Origin: Flavobacterium cauense R2A-7
GTDB lineage: Bacteria; Bacteroidota; Bacteroidia; Flavobacteriales; Flavobacteriaceae
Length of the DNA stretch: 64,000 nt
Assembly: GCF_000498475.1 (NCBI RefSeq)
Contig: NZ_AVBI01000001.1
Location: 186,001 to 250,000, forward strand
Direction of reading: 5' to 3'
Shown here: positions 34,841 to 43,618 of the stretch, in pieces
Numbering within the stretch: the first letter of the stretch is position 1
How the letters are laid out: each line of letters starts with the position of its first letter
Notes under the pieces: model-generated
Database searches by the model: none
What the model saw: the letters and a program-made list of their open reading frames with translations, nothing else
What the model was told of the DNA's origin: nothing
Program-made: the position numbers and the translations under genes

Positions 34841-35716
34841 ATGGCATCATCATTCGAGAAGTTTCAAAAAAGACGACTTATTTCTTCTTATTTTTCTGTG
34901 GTTTTGAGTATTTTTTTAGTGCTGTTCCTTTTGGGAGCATTGGGTATGTTTGTTATCCATTCCGAAAAAATCTCGAACAGTTTTAAAGAAGACATTCCGA
35001 TGTCGGTCTATTTTAAAGACGAGGCGAACGATACGATTTTGAAAGCATTTGAGACGAAGCTGAAAAATTCGGCATTCGTGAAAGATTTTGCTTTTGTTTC
35101 CAAAGACGATGCCGCCAAAAACAACAAAGATATTGTGGGAGAAGATTTCCTTGAATTTTTGGGCATGAACCCGCTACCGAATTCGTTTGATATTCACTTG
35201 AAAGGAGAATATGTGGAAGCGGCAAAAATCAAACAGATTGAAAGCGATATCCGTACCAACGACATGGTTACGGAAGTAATTTACGATAAAAAATTAGTGG
35301 AATTAGCAAATGAGAACATCAAGAAAATCAGCTTCTGGATTTTGATTATCAGCAGTGTTTTCGGACTGATTTCAATGTTACTAATCAACAGTTCGTTGCG
35401 TTTATCAGTGTATTCCAACCGTTTCATCATCAAAACCATGCAAATGGTGGGCGCTACCAAATCGTTCATCCGCAAACCGTTCATCTGGAGAAGTATCCGC
35501 TTAGGATTGATTGGTTCCGGATTGGCTATCATGGCACTTATTGCCTTAACGTTCTATGTTGACGGCTTGTTCCCGAATTTAGGAATTGCCAAAGACTATG
35601 CTTCCATGGCGATTATTTCAATTGGTATTTTACTGGTTGGCATCGTAATTACCTGGATCAGTACGTTCTTTGCTACGCAGCGTTTTTTAAATTTAAGAAC
35701 AGACGATCTTTATTAA
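34841..35716 (+). CDS. ftsX: Cell-division permease-like protein FtsX
   Basis: A 291-residue membrane protein with the FtsX layout. It has a first TM helix (about 19-40) and a periplasmic ECD (about 45-165) with DIPMSVYFKDEA. Three C-terminal TM helices follow (about 170-190, 222-245 and 260-282). A conserved loop, MQMVGATKSFIRKPFIWRSI (about 201-220), contacts FtsE. FtsEX regulates peptidoglycan hydrolases at division. FtsE is not in the window. The downstream genes DUF3098, uppP and truB are a typical Bacteroidota order. Confidence 0.93.
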   Translation: MASSFEKFQKRRLISSYFSVVLSIFLVLFLLGALGMFVIHSEKISNSFKEDIPMSVYFKDEANDTILKAFETKLKNSAFVKDFAFVSKDDAAKNNKDIVGEDFLEFLGMNPLPNSFDIHLKGEYVEAAKIKQIESDIRTNDMVTEVIYDKKLVELANENIKKISFWILIISSVFGLISMLLINSSLRLSVYSNRFIIKTMQMVGATKSFIRKPFIWRSIRLGLIGSGLAIMALIALTFYVDGLFPNLGIAKDYASMAIISIGILLVGIVITWISTFFATQRFLNLRTDDLY

Positions 35717-35811
35717 GAGGGAAGTTAGAATTTGGAAAACAGTACTGAATACGGTTATCGATTTAGAAACATTTAAAATACGGGCATCACATTTTAGACC
35801 CTTTTAAAATT

Positions 35812-36048
35812 ATGGAAAACAAACAAAAACCGGACTTTCTTTTTGAAAACAGCAACTATAAAATTCTTTTAATCGGATTGGGCGTAATTGCGCTTGGCTT
35901 TATTCTGATGGCCGGCGGTGGCAGCGATGACCCGAAAGTATTCAGCGAAGACATTTTTAATTTCCGCCGAATCAAATTGGCGCCGACCGTAGTTTTAATC
36001 GGTTTCGGAATTACGATTTATTCGATTTTTAAGAAAAGTAAACAATAG
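35812..36048 (+). CDS. DUF3098 small membrane protein
   Basis: A 78-residue protein with two membrane helices (about 17-36 and 56-72) separated by GGGSDDPKVFSEDIFNFRR, the hallmark of DUF3098. The activity is not known to me. It sits between ftsX and uppP, a conserved gene order in Bacteroidota, suggesting a role in envelope growth. The 95-base spacer after ftsX has no terminator. Confidence 0.92.
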   Translation: MENKQKPDFLFENSNYKILLIGLGVIALGFILMAGGGSDDPKVFSEDIFNFRRIKLAPTVVLIGFGITIYSIFKKSKQ

Positions 36049-36114
36049 TAATATCGTGACTAAGTTTCTGAGTTCATTACCATCTTAGAAACTCAGCAAC
36101 TCAATAACTCCCAA

Positions 36115-36924
36115 ATGGATTTTTTTCAAGCCCTAATCATTGCCATCATTGAAGGTTTAACCGAATATTTACCGGTTTCTTCCACTGGACACATGGTTTT
36201 TGCCAGTTCCTATTTTGGCATTCAGGAAGACGATTTCGTGAAATTATTCCAGGTTTCGATTCAGTTTGGAGCGATTCTGGCCGTTGTGGTTTTGTATTGG
36301 AAGAAGTTTTTCGATTTCACCAAACTGAATTTCTTTATCAAATTAGCCTGTGCGGTTGTTCCGGCATTGGTGTTGGGAAAATTATTTGACGACAAGATTG
36401 ACGCAGTTTTAGGCAACCCAATTCCCATTGCCATTGCATTAATTGTGGGCGGAATTATTCTGCTATTCATTGACAGTCGTTTTAAAAACCCAACCATAAC
36501 CAGCGAAGAAGACATCACCGTTAAAAAAGCAGTCACCATTGGTATTTGGCAGTGTTTGGCCATGATGCCCGGCACAAGTCGTTCAGCAGCTTCAATTATT
36601 GGCGGAATGCAGCAAGGATTGACACGTCATGCAGCAGCAGAATTTTCTTTTTTCTTAGCAGTTCCGACCATGTTAGCGGTGACTTGCTATTCGGTGTTTT
36701 TAAAAACCTACGAGCATTCTCAAATGAAAGGCTACGAACTGATTTTAAAATCAGACGAAAACATAAAACTATTCTTAATCGGCAATATCGTGGCGTTTAT
36801 TGTTGCGATTTTGGCGATTAAATTTTTCATCGGCATCATCAAACAATACGGTTTCAAACCTTGGGGCTGGTACCGCATTGTAGTGGGAATTGGTCTTTTG
36901 GTTTACTTCACTTATTTAAAATAA
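36115..36924 (+). CDS. uppP: Undecaprenyl-diphosphatase
   Basis: A 269-residue BacA-type membrane phosphatase that recycles undecaprenyl diphosphate for cell-wall and surface glycan synthesis. Motifs are IIEGLTEYLPVSSTGHM (first catalytic loop, residues 12-28) and MMPGTSRSAASIIGGM (second loop). About eight hydrophobic segments are present. It starts 66 bases after DUF3098. The spacer contains the near-inverted words ctaagtttctgag and ttagaaactcag. truB follows after 6 bases, so the two genes are coupled. Bacitracin sensitivity is linked to this enzyme in other bacteria. Confidence 0.97.
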   Translation: MDFFQALIIAIIEGLTEYLPVSSTGHMVFASSYFGIQEDDFVKLFQVSIQFGAILAVVVLYWKKFFDFTKLNFFIKLACAVVPALVLGKLFDDKIDAVLGNPIPIAIALIVGGIILLFIDSRFKNPTITSEEDITVKKAVTIGIWQCLAMMPGTSRSAASIIGGMQQGLTRHAAAEFSFFLAVPTMLAVTCYSVFLKTYEHSQMKGYELILKSDENIKLFLIGNIVAFIVAILAIKFFIGIIKQYGFKPWGWYRIVVGIGLLVYFTYLK

Positions 36925-36930
36925 TACGCT

Positions 36931-37635
36931 TTGCTGACTCCCGAAGACTACCTAAACGGACAAATTTTATTGATTGACAAACCCTTGAAATGGAGTTCCT
37001 TTCAGGCGGTGAACAAGTTGAAATACACCTTAATCAACAAATTAAAACTCCCGAAGAAATTCAAAATAGGACATGCGGGAACGTTGGATCCGTTGGCATC
37101 CGGCTTACTGATTGTCTGCACCGGAAAATTCACCAAAAGAATTACCGAAATCCAAAGTCAAGCAAAAGAATACACCGGAACCTTTCATATCGGGGCCACG
37201 ACACCTTCGTATGATCTGGAAACCGAAATCGACGCTATGTTTCCCACCGAACATATTACAGCCGAACTGATTGAGAAAGCCCGCTTGTCATTTGTAGGCG
37301 AAATTGATCAGAAACCACCGGTATTTTCGGCCATTAAAAAAGACGGAAAACGTTTGTACGAACACGCGCGTGCCGGCGAAGAAGTGGAAATTGCCCACCG
37401 AAAAACCACCATTCACGAATTTGAACTGACCCGAATAGCCTTGCCGGAAATTGATTTCAGAGTGGTATGCAGCAAAGGGACTTACATTCGTTCGCTGGCT
37501 TATGATTTTGGAGCCGCTTTACAATCGGGCGCCCATTTAACCGCTTTACGCCGAACAAAAATTGGCGAATTCTCGGTAGAAAACGCCATTTTAGTTACCG
37601 ATTTTGAAGACACGGTTAGTCCAAAGCAAGCATAA
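36931..37635 (+). CDS. truB: tRNA pseudouridine-55 synthase TruB
   Basis: A 234-residue enzyme making pseudouridine 55 in the T-loop of tRNA. Motifs are GQILLIDKPLKWSSFQAVN, GHAGTLDPLASGLL with the catalytic Asp, and CSKGTYIRSLAYDFG. The start must be TTG at 36931: the upstream uppP stop (TAA at 36922-36924) is in the same frame and only two codons (TAC, GCT) separate it from the TTG. The C-terminal end overlaps the thioredoxin-like gene on the other strand by 20 bases. The length is shorter than E. coli TruB, lacking the C-terminal PUA domain. Confidence 0.96.
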   Translation: MLTPEDYLNGQILLIDKPLKWSSFQAVNKLKYTLINKLKLPKKFKIGHAGTLDPLASGLLIVCTGKFTKRITEIQSQAKEYTGTFHIGATTPSYDLETEIDAMFPTEHITAELIEKARLSFVGEIDQKPPVFSAIKKDGKRLYEHARAGEEVEIAHRKTTIHEFELTRIALPEIDFRVVCSKGTYIRSLAYDFGAALQSGAHLTALRRTKIGEFSVENAILVTDFEDTVSPKQA

Positions 37636-38218
37636 TTTTCGTAATTTCTTCCATGGTCGACAAGCCTTTATCGTGCAGGTACCATTTCTGCAATTCGGTT
37701 TTGGCTTCTTCGTTCACGACTCCGAATTTTGCTTTGAATTCTTTTATAAGTCTTGTAGCACCTTCCGGTCTTGGCCCCCAAGCAGCCAGCACTTCGTGAT
37801 TATCGGCATTGACAATAATTAATTTTGGAATGGATCTTCCGCCGTTGGTTAAAAATTCCTGCATTAACGGATCGTTTTCATCACGGAAAACAATTCGTAA
37901 ATCTATTGCAGCGGCAACTTCGTCCATTTTATGCATGATTGGCAACAACTGGGCAGCGTCACCGCACCAGCCTTCCGCCAAAACTAACCAAATGTATTTT
38001 TTGTTCAGATTTCCCAAAGTAGTTTTCACTTCTTCCGGAACGACCAGCGTTTTGTCCAGACGGTTCATGCGCACTTCGTTCAACTGACTGTAATGCAGTA
38101 AATCTTCGGATTGTTCGTTACCGGACGATTTTCCTTCAGCCAATAACTGTGTTACTTTCGCTCTGTATTCGGCATAATTGCAACTGTTTTGCAATGCATT
38201 TTCTATGATGACTTTCAT
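37616..38218 (-). CDS. Thioredoxin-like (thioredoxin_9-type) protein with single active-site Cys
   Basis: A 200-residue cytosolic protein. An N-terminal helical part (1-70) precedes a thioredoxin fold with VLAEGWCGDAAQLLP at about residues 79-93, SIPKLIIV (cis-Pro) and AAWGPRPEGATRLI. The usual CxxC is CGDA, so a dithiol-disulfide cycle like that of thioredoxin is not possible; it could act as a monothiol or chaperone. The family is common in Bacteroidota with unassigned function. Its 3' end overlaps truB on the other strand by 20 bases. It is divergent from the patatin gene. Confidence 0.85.
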   Translation of the reverse strand: MKVIIENALQNSCNYAEYRAKVTQLLAEGKSSGNEQSEDLLHYSQLNEVRMNRLDKTLVVPEEVKTTLGNLNKKYIWLVLAEGWCGDAAQLLPIMHKMDEVAAAIDLRIVFRDENDPLMQEFLTNGGRSIPKLIIVNADNHEVLAAWGPRPEGATRLIKEFKAKFGVVNEEAKTELQKWYLHDKGLSTMEEITKIMLALD

Positions 38219-38323
38219 TTTTTCTTATTTTAACTACAAAGTTACTTCAAAAAACAAATTTGTAAGGTGACAAAAGTCACATTCGAATGCACAAAAAGTG
38301 TAATTTTATGGCAAAGTTTTAAA

Positions 38324-39103
38324 ATGGATTTAAAAACAAAATCGATTGGATTGGTACTTTCCGGAGGCGGTACAAAAGGAATTGCCCACGCCGGTGTCCT
38401 TAAATTTCTGGAAGAACAAAACATTCGTCCGAATCACATTGCCGGAACCAGCGCCGGATCTATCGTTGCCGCGTTGTATGCCGGAGGAAAATCGCCTGAG
38501 GAAATTCTAGATTTTTTTAAGTCGATTTACTTTTTCAACTGGAAACATTTTACGTTTAAAAAGGCAGGTTTTATCGATTCGAACGCCTTTCATTTTTATT
38601 TTCATACGATTTTTGGCGAAACCCGCATCGGTGATTTAAAAATTCACACGCACATCACTGCCACCGATCTGGTAAAAGGAAAACTCAAAATTTTCGGTCC
38701 CGACACCAAAGTGGTGGATGCTATTTTAGCCTCCTCTTCGTTTCCGGGCGTACTTTCGCCGTATGAAATGAACGGAAAAATGTATAGCGATGGCGGAATT
38801 TTGAACCACTTCCCAACCGATATTCTGCAAGGACGCTGTGAAACATTGATTGGCGTGTATGTCAGTCCGATTCAAAAAATTGAAGCCAAAGACTTATCTT
38901 CGATCAAAGCGGTAACCTCCAGGGCTTTCGATTTGCTTTCGGCGAATTCCAACATGCAGAAATTCAACCTCTGCGACTGGGTTATTGCCCCGGAAGAACT
39001 AGCTATTTACAGCACCTTCGAAACCAGCAAAGCCAAAATGGATGCCATTTTTAAAATTGGGTATGAAGCGGCAAAAACGTCATACGAAGAACTTGTGGTA
39101 TAA
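38324..39103 (+). CDS. Patatin-like phospholipase
   Basis: A 259-residue enzyme from the ATG at 38324 (MDLKTKSIGLVL). A start 57 bases upstream is read-through of the leader. The oxyanion hole is GGGTKG (14-19), the nucleophile is Ser43 in GTSAG, and the catalytic Asp is Asp156 in DGG. No signal peptide is present, so it is cytosolic or membrane-associated. It probably hydrolyses acyl groups of phospholipids. A TATATTTG promoter for pyrH follows it. It is divergent from the thioredoxin-like gene. Confidence 0.92.
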   Translation: MDLKTKSIGLVLSGGGTKGIAHAGVLKFLEEQNIRPNHIAGTSAGSIVAALYAGGKSPEEILDFFKSIYFFNWKHFTFKKAGFIDSNAFHFYFHTIFGETRIGDLKIHTHITATDLVKGKLKIFGPDTKVVDAILASSSFPGVLSPYEMNGKMYSDGGILNHFPTDILQGRCETLIGVYVSPIQKIEAKDLSSIKAVTSRAFDLLSANSNMQKFNLCDWVIAPEELAIYSTFETSKAKMDAIFKIGYEAAKTSYEELVV

Positions 39104-39140
39104 TTTTCGGTTAACCTATTTCAAAAAAACAGATTATAAC

Positions 39141-39148
39141 TATATTTG
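39141..39148 (+). promoter_or_regulatory. Promoter -7 element of pyrH-frr
   Basis: TATATTTG (TAnnTTTG) lies 76 bases before the pyrH ATG. Confidence 0.6.
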
Positions 39149-39224
39149 CACCATTAAATGAAACCTCCTCCATGAAACGAGGATCCAGTTTCGTTGACCA
39201 TTGAAAAACAACAACATTCAACAA

Positions 39225-39932
39225 ATGAAATACAATAGAATTCTTCTGAAACTGAGTGGCGAAGCGCTAATGGGCGACAGACAATACGGAATCGACCCGA
39301 AACGCTTGGCTGAATATGCTGCTGAGATCAAACAAATTCACGACAAAGGCGTTCAGATTGCCATTGTGATTGGAGGCGGAAATATTTTCAGGGGAGTTGC
39401 CGGAGCAAGCAACGGAATGGACCGCGTACAAGGCGATTATATGGGAATGCTGGCCACCGTAATTAACGGAATGGCATTACAAGGCGCTTTGGAAGATGCC
39501 GGAATGCAAACCCGCTTACAAACCGCTTTAAAAATTGAAGCCATTGCCGAACCATACATCAAAAGAAGAGCGGTACGTCATTTGGAAAAAAACAGAATCG
39601 TTATCTTCGGAGCCGGGACAGGAAACCCTTATTTCACAACGGATACCGCAGCAGTTTTAAGAGGAATTGAGGTAGATTGCGACGTGATTCTGAAAGGAAC
39701 CCGTGTAGACGGCGTTTACGATTCGGATCCGGAAAAAAATGCCGATGCTGTTAAATACGACCACATCACTTTTGACGATGTATTAAGCAAAGGGTTGAAC
39801 ATTATGGACACCACTGCATTCACTTTAAGTCAGGAAAATAAATTACCGATCATTGTTTTCGACATGAACAAACAAGGCAATTTATTGAAAGTTTGTGAAG
39901 GCGCTACCGTAGGAACCACAGTAAATATTTAA
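39225..39932 (+). CDS. pyrH: UMP kinase
   Basis: A 235-residue amino-acid-kinase-fold enzyme phosphorylating UMP to UDP. The start is ATG 39225 ([17 protein letters not shown]); an upstream TTG would add eight residues. Motifs are [32 protein letters not shown] and [12 protein letters not shown]. It is followed by frr after 25 bases, the usual pyrH-frr order, and is co-transcribed with it. Length matches bacterial PyrH. Confidence 0.97.
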   Translation: MKYNRILLKLSGEALMGDRQYGIDPKRLAEYAAEIKQIHDKGVQIAIVIGGGNIFRGVAGASNGMDRVQGDYMGMLATVINGMALQGALEDAGMQTRLQTALKIEAIAEPYIKRRAVRHLEKNRIVIFGAGTGNPYFTTDTAAVLRGIEVDCDVILKGTRVDGVYDSDPEKNADAVKYDHITFDDVLSKGLNIMDTTAFTLSQENKLPIIVFDMNKQGNLLKVCEGATVGTTVNI

Positions 39933-39957
39933 TATTGATTTATAAAAAATTAGTATC

Positions 39958-40521
39958 ATGACTGAAGAAATTATTTTTATTTTAGATAGCACGAAAGAAT
40001 CGATGACCGGCTCTATCGCGCACCTTGAAAAATCGTTTTTAAACATTCGTGCCGGAAAAGCTTCTCCGCAAATGTTGGGAAGTGTTTTCGTAGACTATTA
40101 CGGATCACAAACGCCGCTTTCTCAGGTAGCCAATGTAAACACGCCCGATGCGAGAACCATCACGGTCACGCCTTGGGAAAAAGCAATGTTACACCCTATT
40201 GAAAAAGCGATTATGATTGCCAATCTTGGTTTTAATCCGATGAACAATGGAGACAACATTATCATTAGTGTACCGCCGTTAACGGAAGAGCGCCGTAAAG
40301 AATTGGTAAAACAAGCCAAAGCGGAAGCGGAAGACGCGAAAGTAAGTATCCGTAACGCTCGTAAAGACGCGAATACCGAAATCAAGAAATTGGAAAAAGA
40401 AGGCACGTCGGAAGACATTTGTAAAACGGCTGAAGACGATGTTCAGAAGTTAACCGATGCTTATATCAAAAAAATTGAAGAGCATTTAGCGATTAAGGAA
40501 GCTGAAATCATGAAAGTATAA
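39958..40521 (+). CDS. frr: Ribosome recycling factor
   Basis: A 187-residue protein that, with EF-G, splits post-termination ribosomes. It has the typical three-helix bundle and two-layer domain pattern: LEKSFLNIRAGKASPQML, QVANVNTPDARTITVTPWE, and ISVPPLTEERRKELVKQAK. It ends LAIKEAEIMKV. It is the last gene of the pyrH-frr unit, followed by a strong terminator at 40526-40555. Confidence 0.98.
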   Translation: MTEEIIFILDSTKESMTGSIAHLEKSFLNIRAGKASPQMLGSVFVDYYGSQTPLSQVANVNTPDARTITVTPWEKAMLHPIEKAIMIANLGFNPMNNGDNIIISVPPLTEERRKELVKQAKAEAEDAKVSIRNARKDANTEIKKLEKEGTSEDICKTAEDDVQKLTDAYIKKIEEHLAIKEAEIMKV

Positions 40522-40525
40522 TTTA

Positions 40526-40555
40526 AGTCCCGATTTTTAATCGGGATTTTTTATT
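40526..40555 (+). terminator. Rho-independent terminator after frr
   Basis: Stem tcccgattt/aatcggga with T6, directly after frr. Confidence 0.9.
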
Positions 40556-40569
40556 TCATACCTTTACCT

Positions 40570-40577
40570 TACATTTG
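40570..40577 (+). promoter_or_regulatory. Promoter -7 element of the DUF5686 gene
   Basis: TACATTTG (TAnnTTTG) lies 33 bases before the DUF5686 start. Confidence 0.6.
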
Positions 40578-40610
40578 TAACAATCATTCCGAAAGTCCGC
40601 TTGTATTTTG

Positions 40611-43118
40611 ATGCGAATTTTTCTCTTTTTGTTTTCTGTTTTCAGCATTTTATGTAATGCCCAAAACCCCGTTTCCGGAATCGTTCGAAATGCAGGTACC
40701 AATAAACCATTGCCGTTTGCCACCCTACACCTAAGCAACGGGAAGACCATTATTGTGGATGTTGACGGCAAATTCGCCATTGAAAACACCAACGACGTAG
40801 CTGATTTTACGGTTTCCTATACCGGATTTCAATCGCAAGTTGTGGCATTAAAATCCAATCAGAAATTCTATTCCATAAAACTGGTGGAAAAAACACAGGA
40901 GTTGAACGAACTCGTAATCGGCGGAAATCCTGCATTGGACATCATCCGGAACACCATTATTTACAAAGACATCAACAATCCGCAGAAAAAACTCAACAGT
41001 TTTCAGTTCAACACTTACAACAAACTGATTATCACCGCCAATCCCGACTCCATCAGAGGAAAAATTGATACAATTTTCACTTATGAAAAAATAGGAACAC
41101 GATTTCAAAAGCTGGATTCTTCCGATTTCAAATTCAAAAAAATCATTCAGAAACAGCATTTGTACCAAACCGAAAAAGTATCCAAAATACAATTCAATAA
41201 GAAACAAGGATTAAAAGAAACGGTTTTAGCCACCCGAATGGCAGGTTTCAAACAACCTATTTATGAATACATCGGACTGAAGCTACAATCGTATTCGGTT
41301 TACGACGACAAAATTGAACTTTTCGAAACCAAATACCCCAACCCTATTGCCAACGATGCCTTAAACTATTACAATTATAAAATACTGGATACGGTTTTTT
41401 TGGGCAACCGAAAAGCCTACATGATTCATTTCAAACATAAAAACCAAAACCGAAAATCGAAACTGGAAGGTATTTTATATATTGACAAAGTCAGTTACGC
41501 CATTGCGAAATCGGTTTACCGTTCCAAGGGAATTCTGGACATCAGTGCCACCAATGTTCTGAAATATTATAAAGAAGACGACATTTGGTTTCCTGAAAAA
41601 AACACCCTTAAAATTGTAAAAGGAAACAATAAAAATGATGTAAAAATCTTAGGCGAAACCATCAAATTTACGCCTGAAGAAAACCTGGAAAATGACGATT
41701 CGGGGAAACAAAAAAAATCAGCTTCCGATTTTGTGTACATTCTTTCCGAATCGAAAAATTTCGAAACCGAATTCAACTCGCCTGTACAAATCAAACATCA
41801 GTATATCGCCATTGACATTAATGAAGATGCCATTTCAAAAAACGAAAATTACTGGACGCCTTTCCGAAAAGACAGCCTGGACATTCGCAGCATGAGCACC
41901 TACTCGACACTGGACAGTTTGGTTAGCAAAGAAGGATACGAACAAAAAATTAAAATCGGGAGAAAAGTTATCAATGGTTTCATTCCGTTGGGCGCCGTGG
42001 ATTTAGAACTTCGTCAACTCATCAAATACAACAACTATGAAGGTTTCCGTTTCGGATTGGGTGGAGTAACCACTGATGTGTTTTCAAAAACAATCCGCCT
42101 GAGCGGGTATGGGGCTTATGGCTTAAAAGACGATGGATTTAAATTCAGTTTAGGACAATCTACCCGAATCGGTAATTTTTCCAATTCCTGGATTGGCATT
42201 TCCTATACCGATGATTTACAGGAAATCGGAAGTACCATTTTCGACATCGACCGAAAGCGATTCCGACTCTATGATCCGCGTCCTTTTAACTTAACCACCT
42301 TCTACAGCCACAAAACCTCGAAGGTATATGTAGAAACCAAAATACTTCCAAAAACGGAAAGTGTCTGGCAGCTGACACAAACTCATATCGATCCGAAATT
42401 CGACTATACTTTTCTTGCCGGAGGTAATGTTTACGACAATTACAACCTCACAACCGCCTCATTATCGATACAGTGGAATCCGTTTAGTGATTATATGCAA
42501 ACGCCTTCCGGAAGGATTGAATCGGAAAAAAAATATCCGAAATTTACTTTTCAGATCTCCAAAACACTTCCCGGAATACTTGGAAACGATTTGAATTTCG
42601 GGAAATTTGATTTCAGAACGGAAATTGAAAAAAAATACCTGGACGGACAAAAAACCTCCTTTTTATTTCAGGCAGGAATTGCCTTTGGAGATGTTCCAAT
42701 TACGCATCTTTACAGTATCTCGCCAAACACCCAAGACCGTGACGCGATTTTGCAGCGCCTAAACATTACCGGAAAAAACAGTTTTGAAACCATGCGCTTT
42801 AATGAGTTTTTCTCCAGTGAATACGTAGCACTACATTTCAAACACGGATTACGGAAAGTAAAATTATTTAAGAAAGTAAACCCGACAACCGTCCTTGTAA
42901 CCCGTGCTGCAATTGGAGATGCTAAAAATCAAAACAATCACACCGGTTTCGAATACAAAACACTGAATGCCGGCTATTTTGAATCGGGATTGGAATTCAA
43001 CAACATTTATAGCGGATTGGGACTTTCCGGATTTTACCGTTACGGAGGCAATGCACTACCCACTTTTAACGACAATATATCCGTAAAGTTAAGTTTTGTA
43101 CTGGATTTAGGCTTTTAA
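40611..43118 (+). CDS. DUF5686 outer-membrane protein with carboxypeptidase-like N-terminal domain
   Basis: An 835-residue protein from the ATG at 40611; a TTG three bases upstream is also open. The signal peptide ends CNAQ (about residue 18). A carboxypeptidase-regulatory-like beta domain (about 19-95, ISGIVRNAGTNKPLPFATL-like with the actual start PVSGIVRNAG) precedes a large DUF5686 region of barrel-like strands ending LSFVLDLGF with terminal Phe. It is predicted to be in the outer membrane; its role in Bacteroidota is uncertain. Its stop overlaps the SMR gene by four bases. Confidence 0.85.
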   Translation: MRIFLFLFSVFSILCNAQNPVSGIVRNAGTNKPLPFATLHLSNGKTIIVDVDGKFAIENTNDVADFTVSYTGFQSQVVALKSNQKFYSIKLVEKTQELNELVIGGNPALDIIRNTIIYKDINNPQKKLNSFQFNTYNKLIITANPDSIRGKIDTIFTYEKIGTRFQKLDSSDFKFKKIIQKQHLYQTEKVSKIQFNKKQGLKETVLATRMAGFKQPIYEYIGLKLQSYSVYDDKIELFETKYPNPIANDALNYYNYKILDTVFLGNRKAYMIHFKHKNQNRKSKLEGILYIDKVSYAIAKSVYRSKGILDISATNVLKYYKEDDIWFPEKNTLKIVKGNNKNDVKILGETIKFTPEENLENDDSGKQKKSASDFVYILSESKNFETEFNSPVQIKHQYIAIDINEDAISKNENYWTPFRKDSLDIRSMSTYSTLDSLVSKEGYEQKIKIGRKVINGFIPLGAVDLELRQLIKYNNYEGFRFGLGGVTTDVFSKTIRLSGYGAYGLKDDGFKFSLGQSTRIGNFSNSWIGISYTDDLQEIGSTIFDIDRKRFRLYDPRPFNLTTFYSHKTSKVYVETKILPKTESVWQLTQTHIDPKFDYTFLAGGNVYDNYNLTTASLSIQWNPFSDYMQTPSGRIESEKKYPKFTFQISKTLPGILGNDLNFGKFDFRTEIEKKYLDGQKTSFLFQAGIAFGDVPITHLYSISPNTQDRDAILQRLNITGKNSFETMRFNEFFSSEYVALHFKHGLRKVKLFKKVNPTTVLVTRAAIGDAKNQNNHTGFEYKTLNAGYFESGLEFNNIYSGLGLSGFYRYGGNALPTFNDNISVKLSFVLDLGF

Positions 43119-43444
43119 TGAGAAGACACGAATTTTAGTCCGACTATAGACGCAATCAAGGTGGTTAAAAAAAATACCCGCCAAAAATCGGCCGGTTCTT
43201 TAAAAACGAAAATCCCGACAATAACTGTTCCCACAGCGCCAATTCCGGTCCAAACCGCATAAGCAGTTCCTATTGGCAAAGTCTGTGTAGCCTTGTACAA
43301 TAAGGTCATACTGATGGTCAGACATACAAAAAAACCAACCATCCACAAAGTCGATGTTGTTCCGGAAGTTTCTTTTGCTTTACCCAAACAAGAGGCAAAA
43401 CCCACTTCAAAAAAACCCGCGATAACCAATAAAATCCAATTCAT
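43115..43444 (-). CDS. Small multidrug resistance (SMR) family transporter
   Basis: A 109-residue protein with four membrane helices. The essential acidic residue is Glu13 in AGFFEVGF (E14 equivalent of EmrE). Its pattern, KAKETSGTTSTLWM and PIGTAYAVWTGIGAVGTVIVGI, matches the QacE/SugE family. SugE-type (Gdx) members export guanidinium, others export drugs; which one cannot be decided here. It is monocistronic, with the DUF5686 gene converging at its 3' end. Confidence 0.88.
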   Translation of the reverse strand: MNWILLVIAGFFEVGFASCLGKAKETSGTTSTLWMVGFFVCLTISMTLLYKATQTLPIGTAYAVWTGIGAVGTVIVGIFVFKEPADFWRVFFLTTLIASIVGLKFVSSH

Positions 43445-43541
43445 TACTGTTGAAATTAATTTGACGGTAAAGATAGCATTTGAAACCTTAATCTTTTATA
43501 AAAACTGAACTTCAAAAGGTTAAATTCTTCAGCCTTTTTAC

Positions 43542-43549
43542 TACATTTG
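43542..43549 (+). promoter_or_regulatory. Promoter -7 element of asnS
   Basis: TACATTTG (TAnnTTTG) lies 69 bases before the asnS ATG. Confidence 0.6.
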
Positions 43550-43618
43550 CAGGCATTTAATTTTTTATTTATTGAAAATTCAGTTTTATTGAAAATTGAA
43601 TAAAAAAACAATCTAAAA

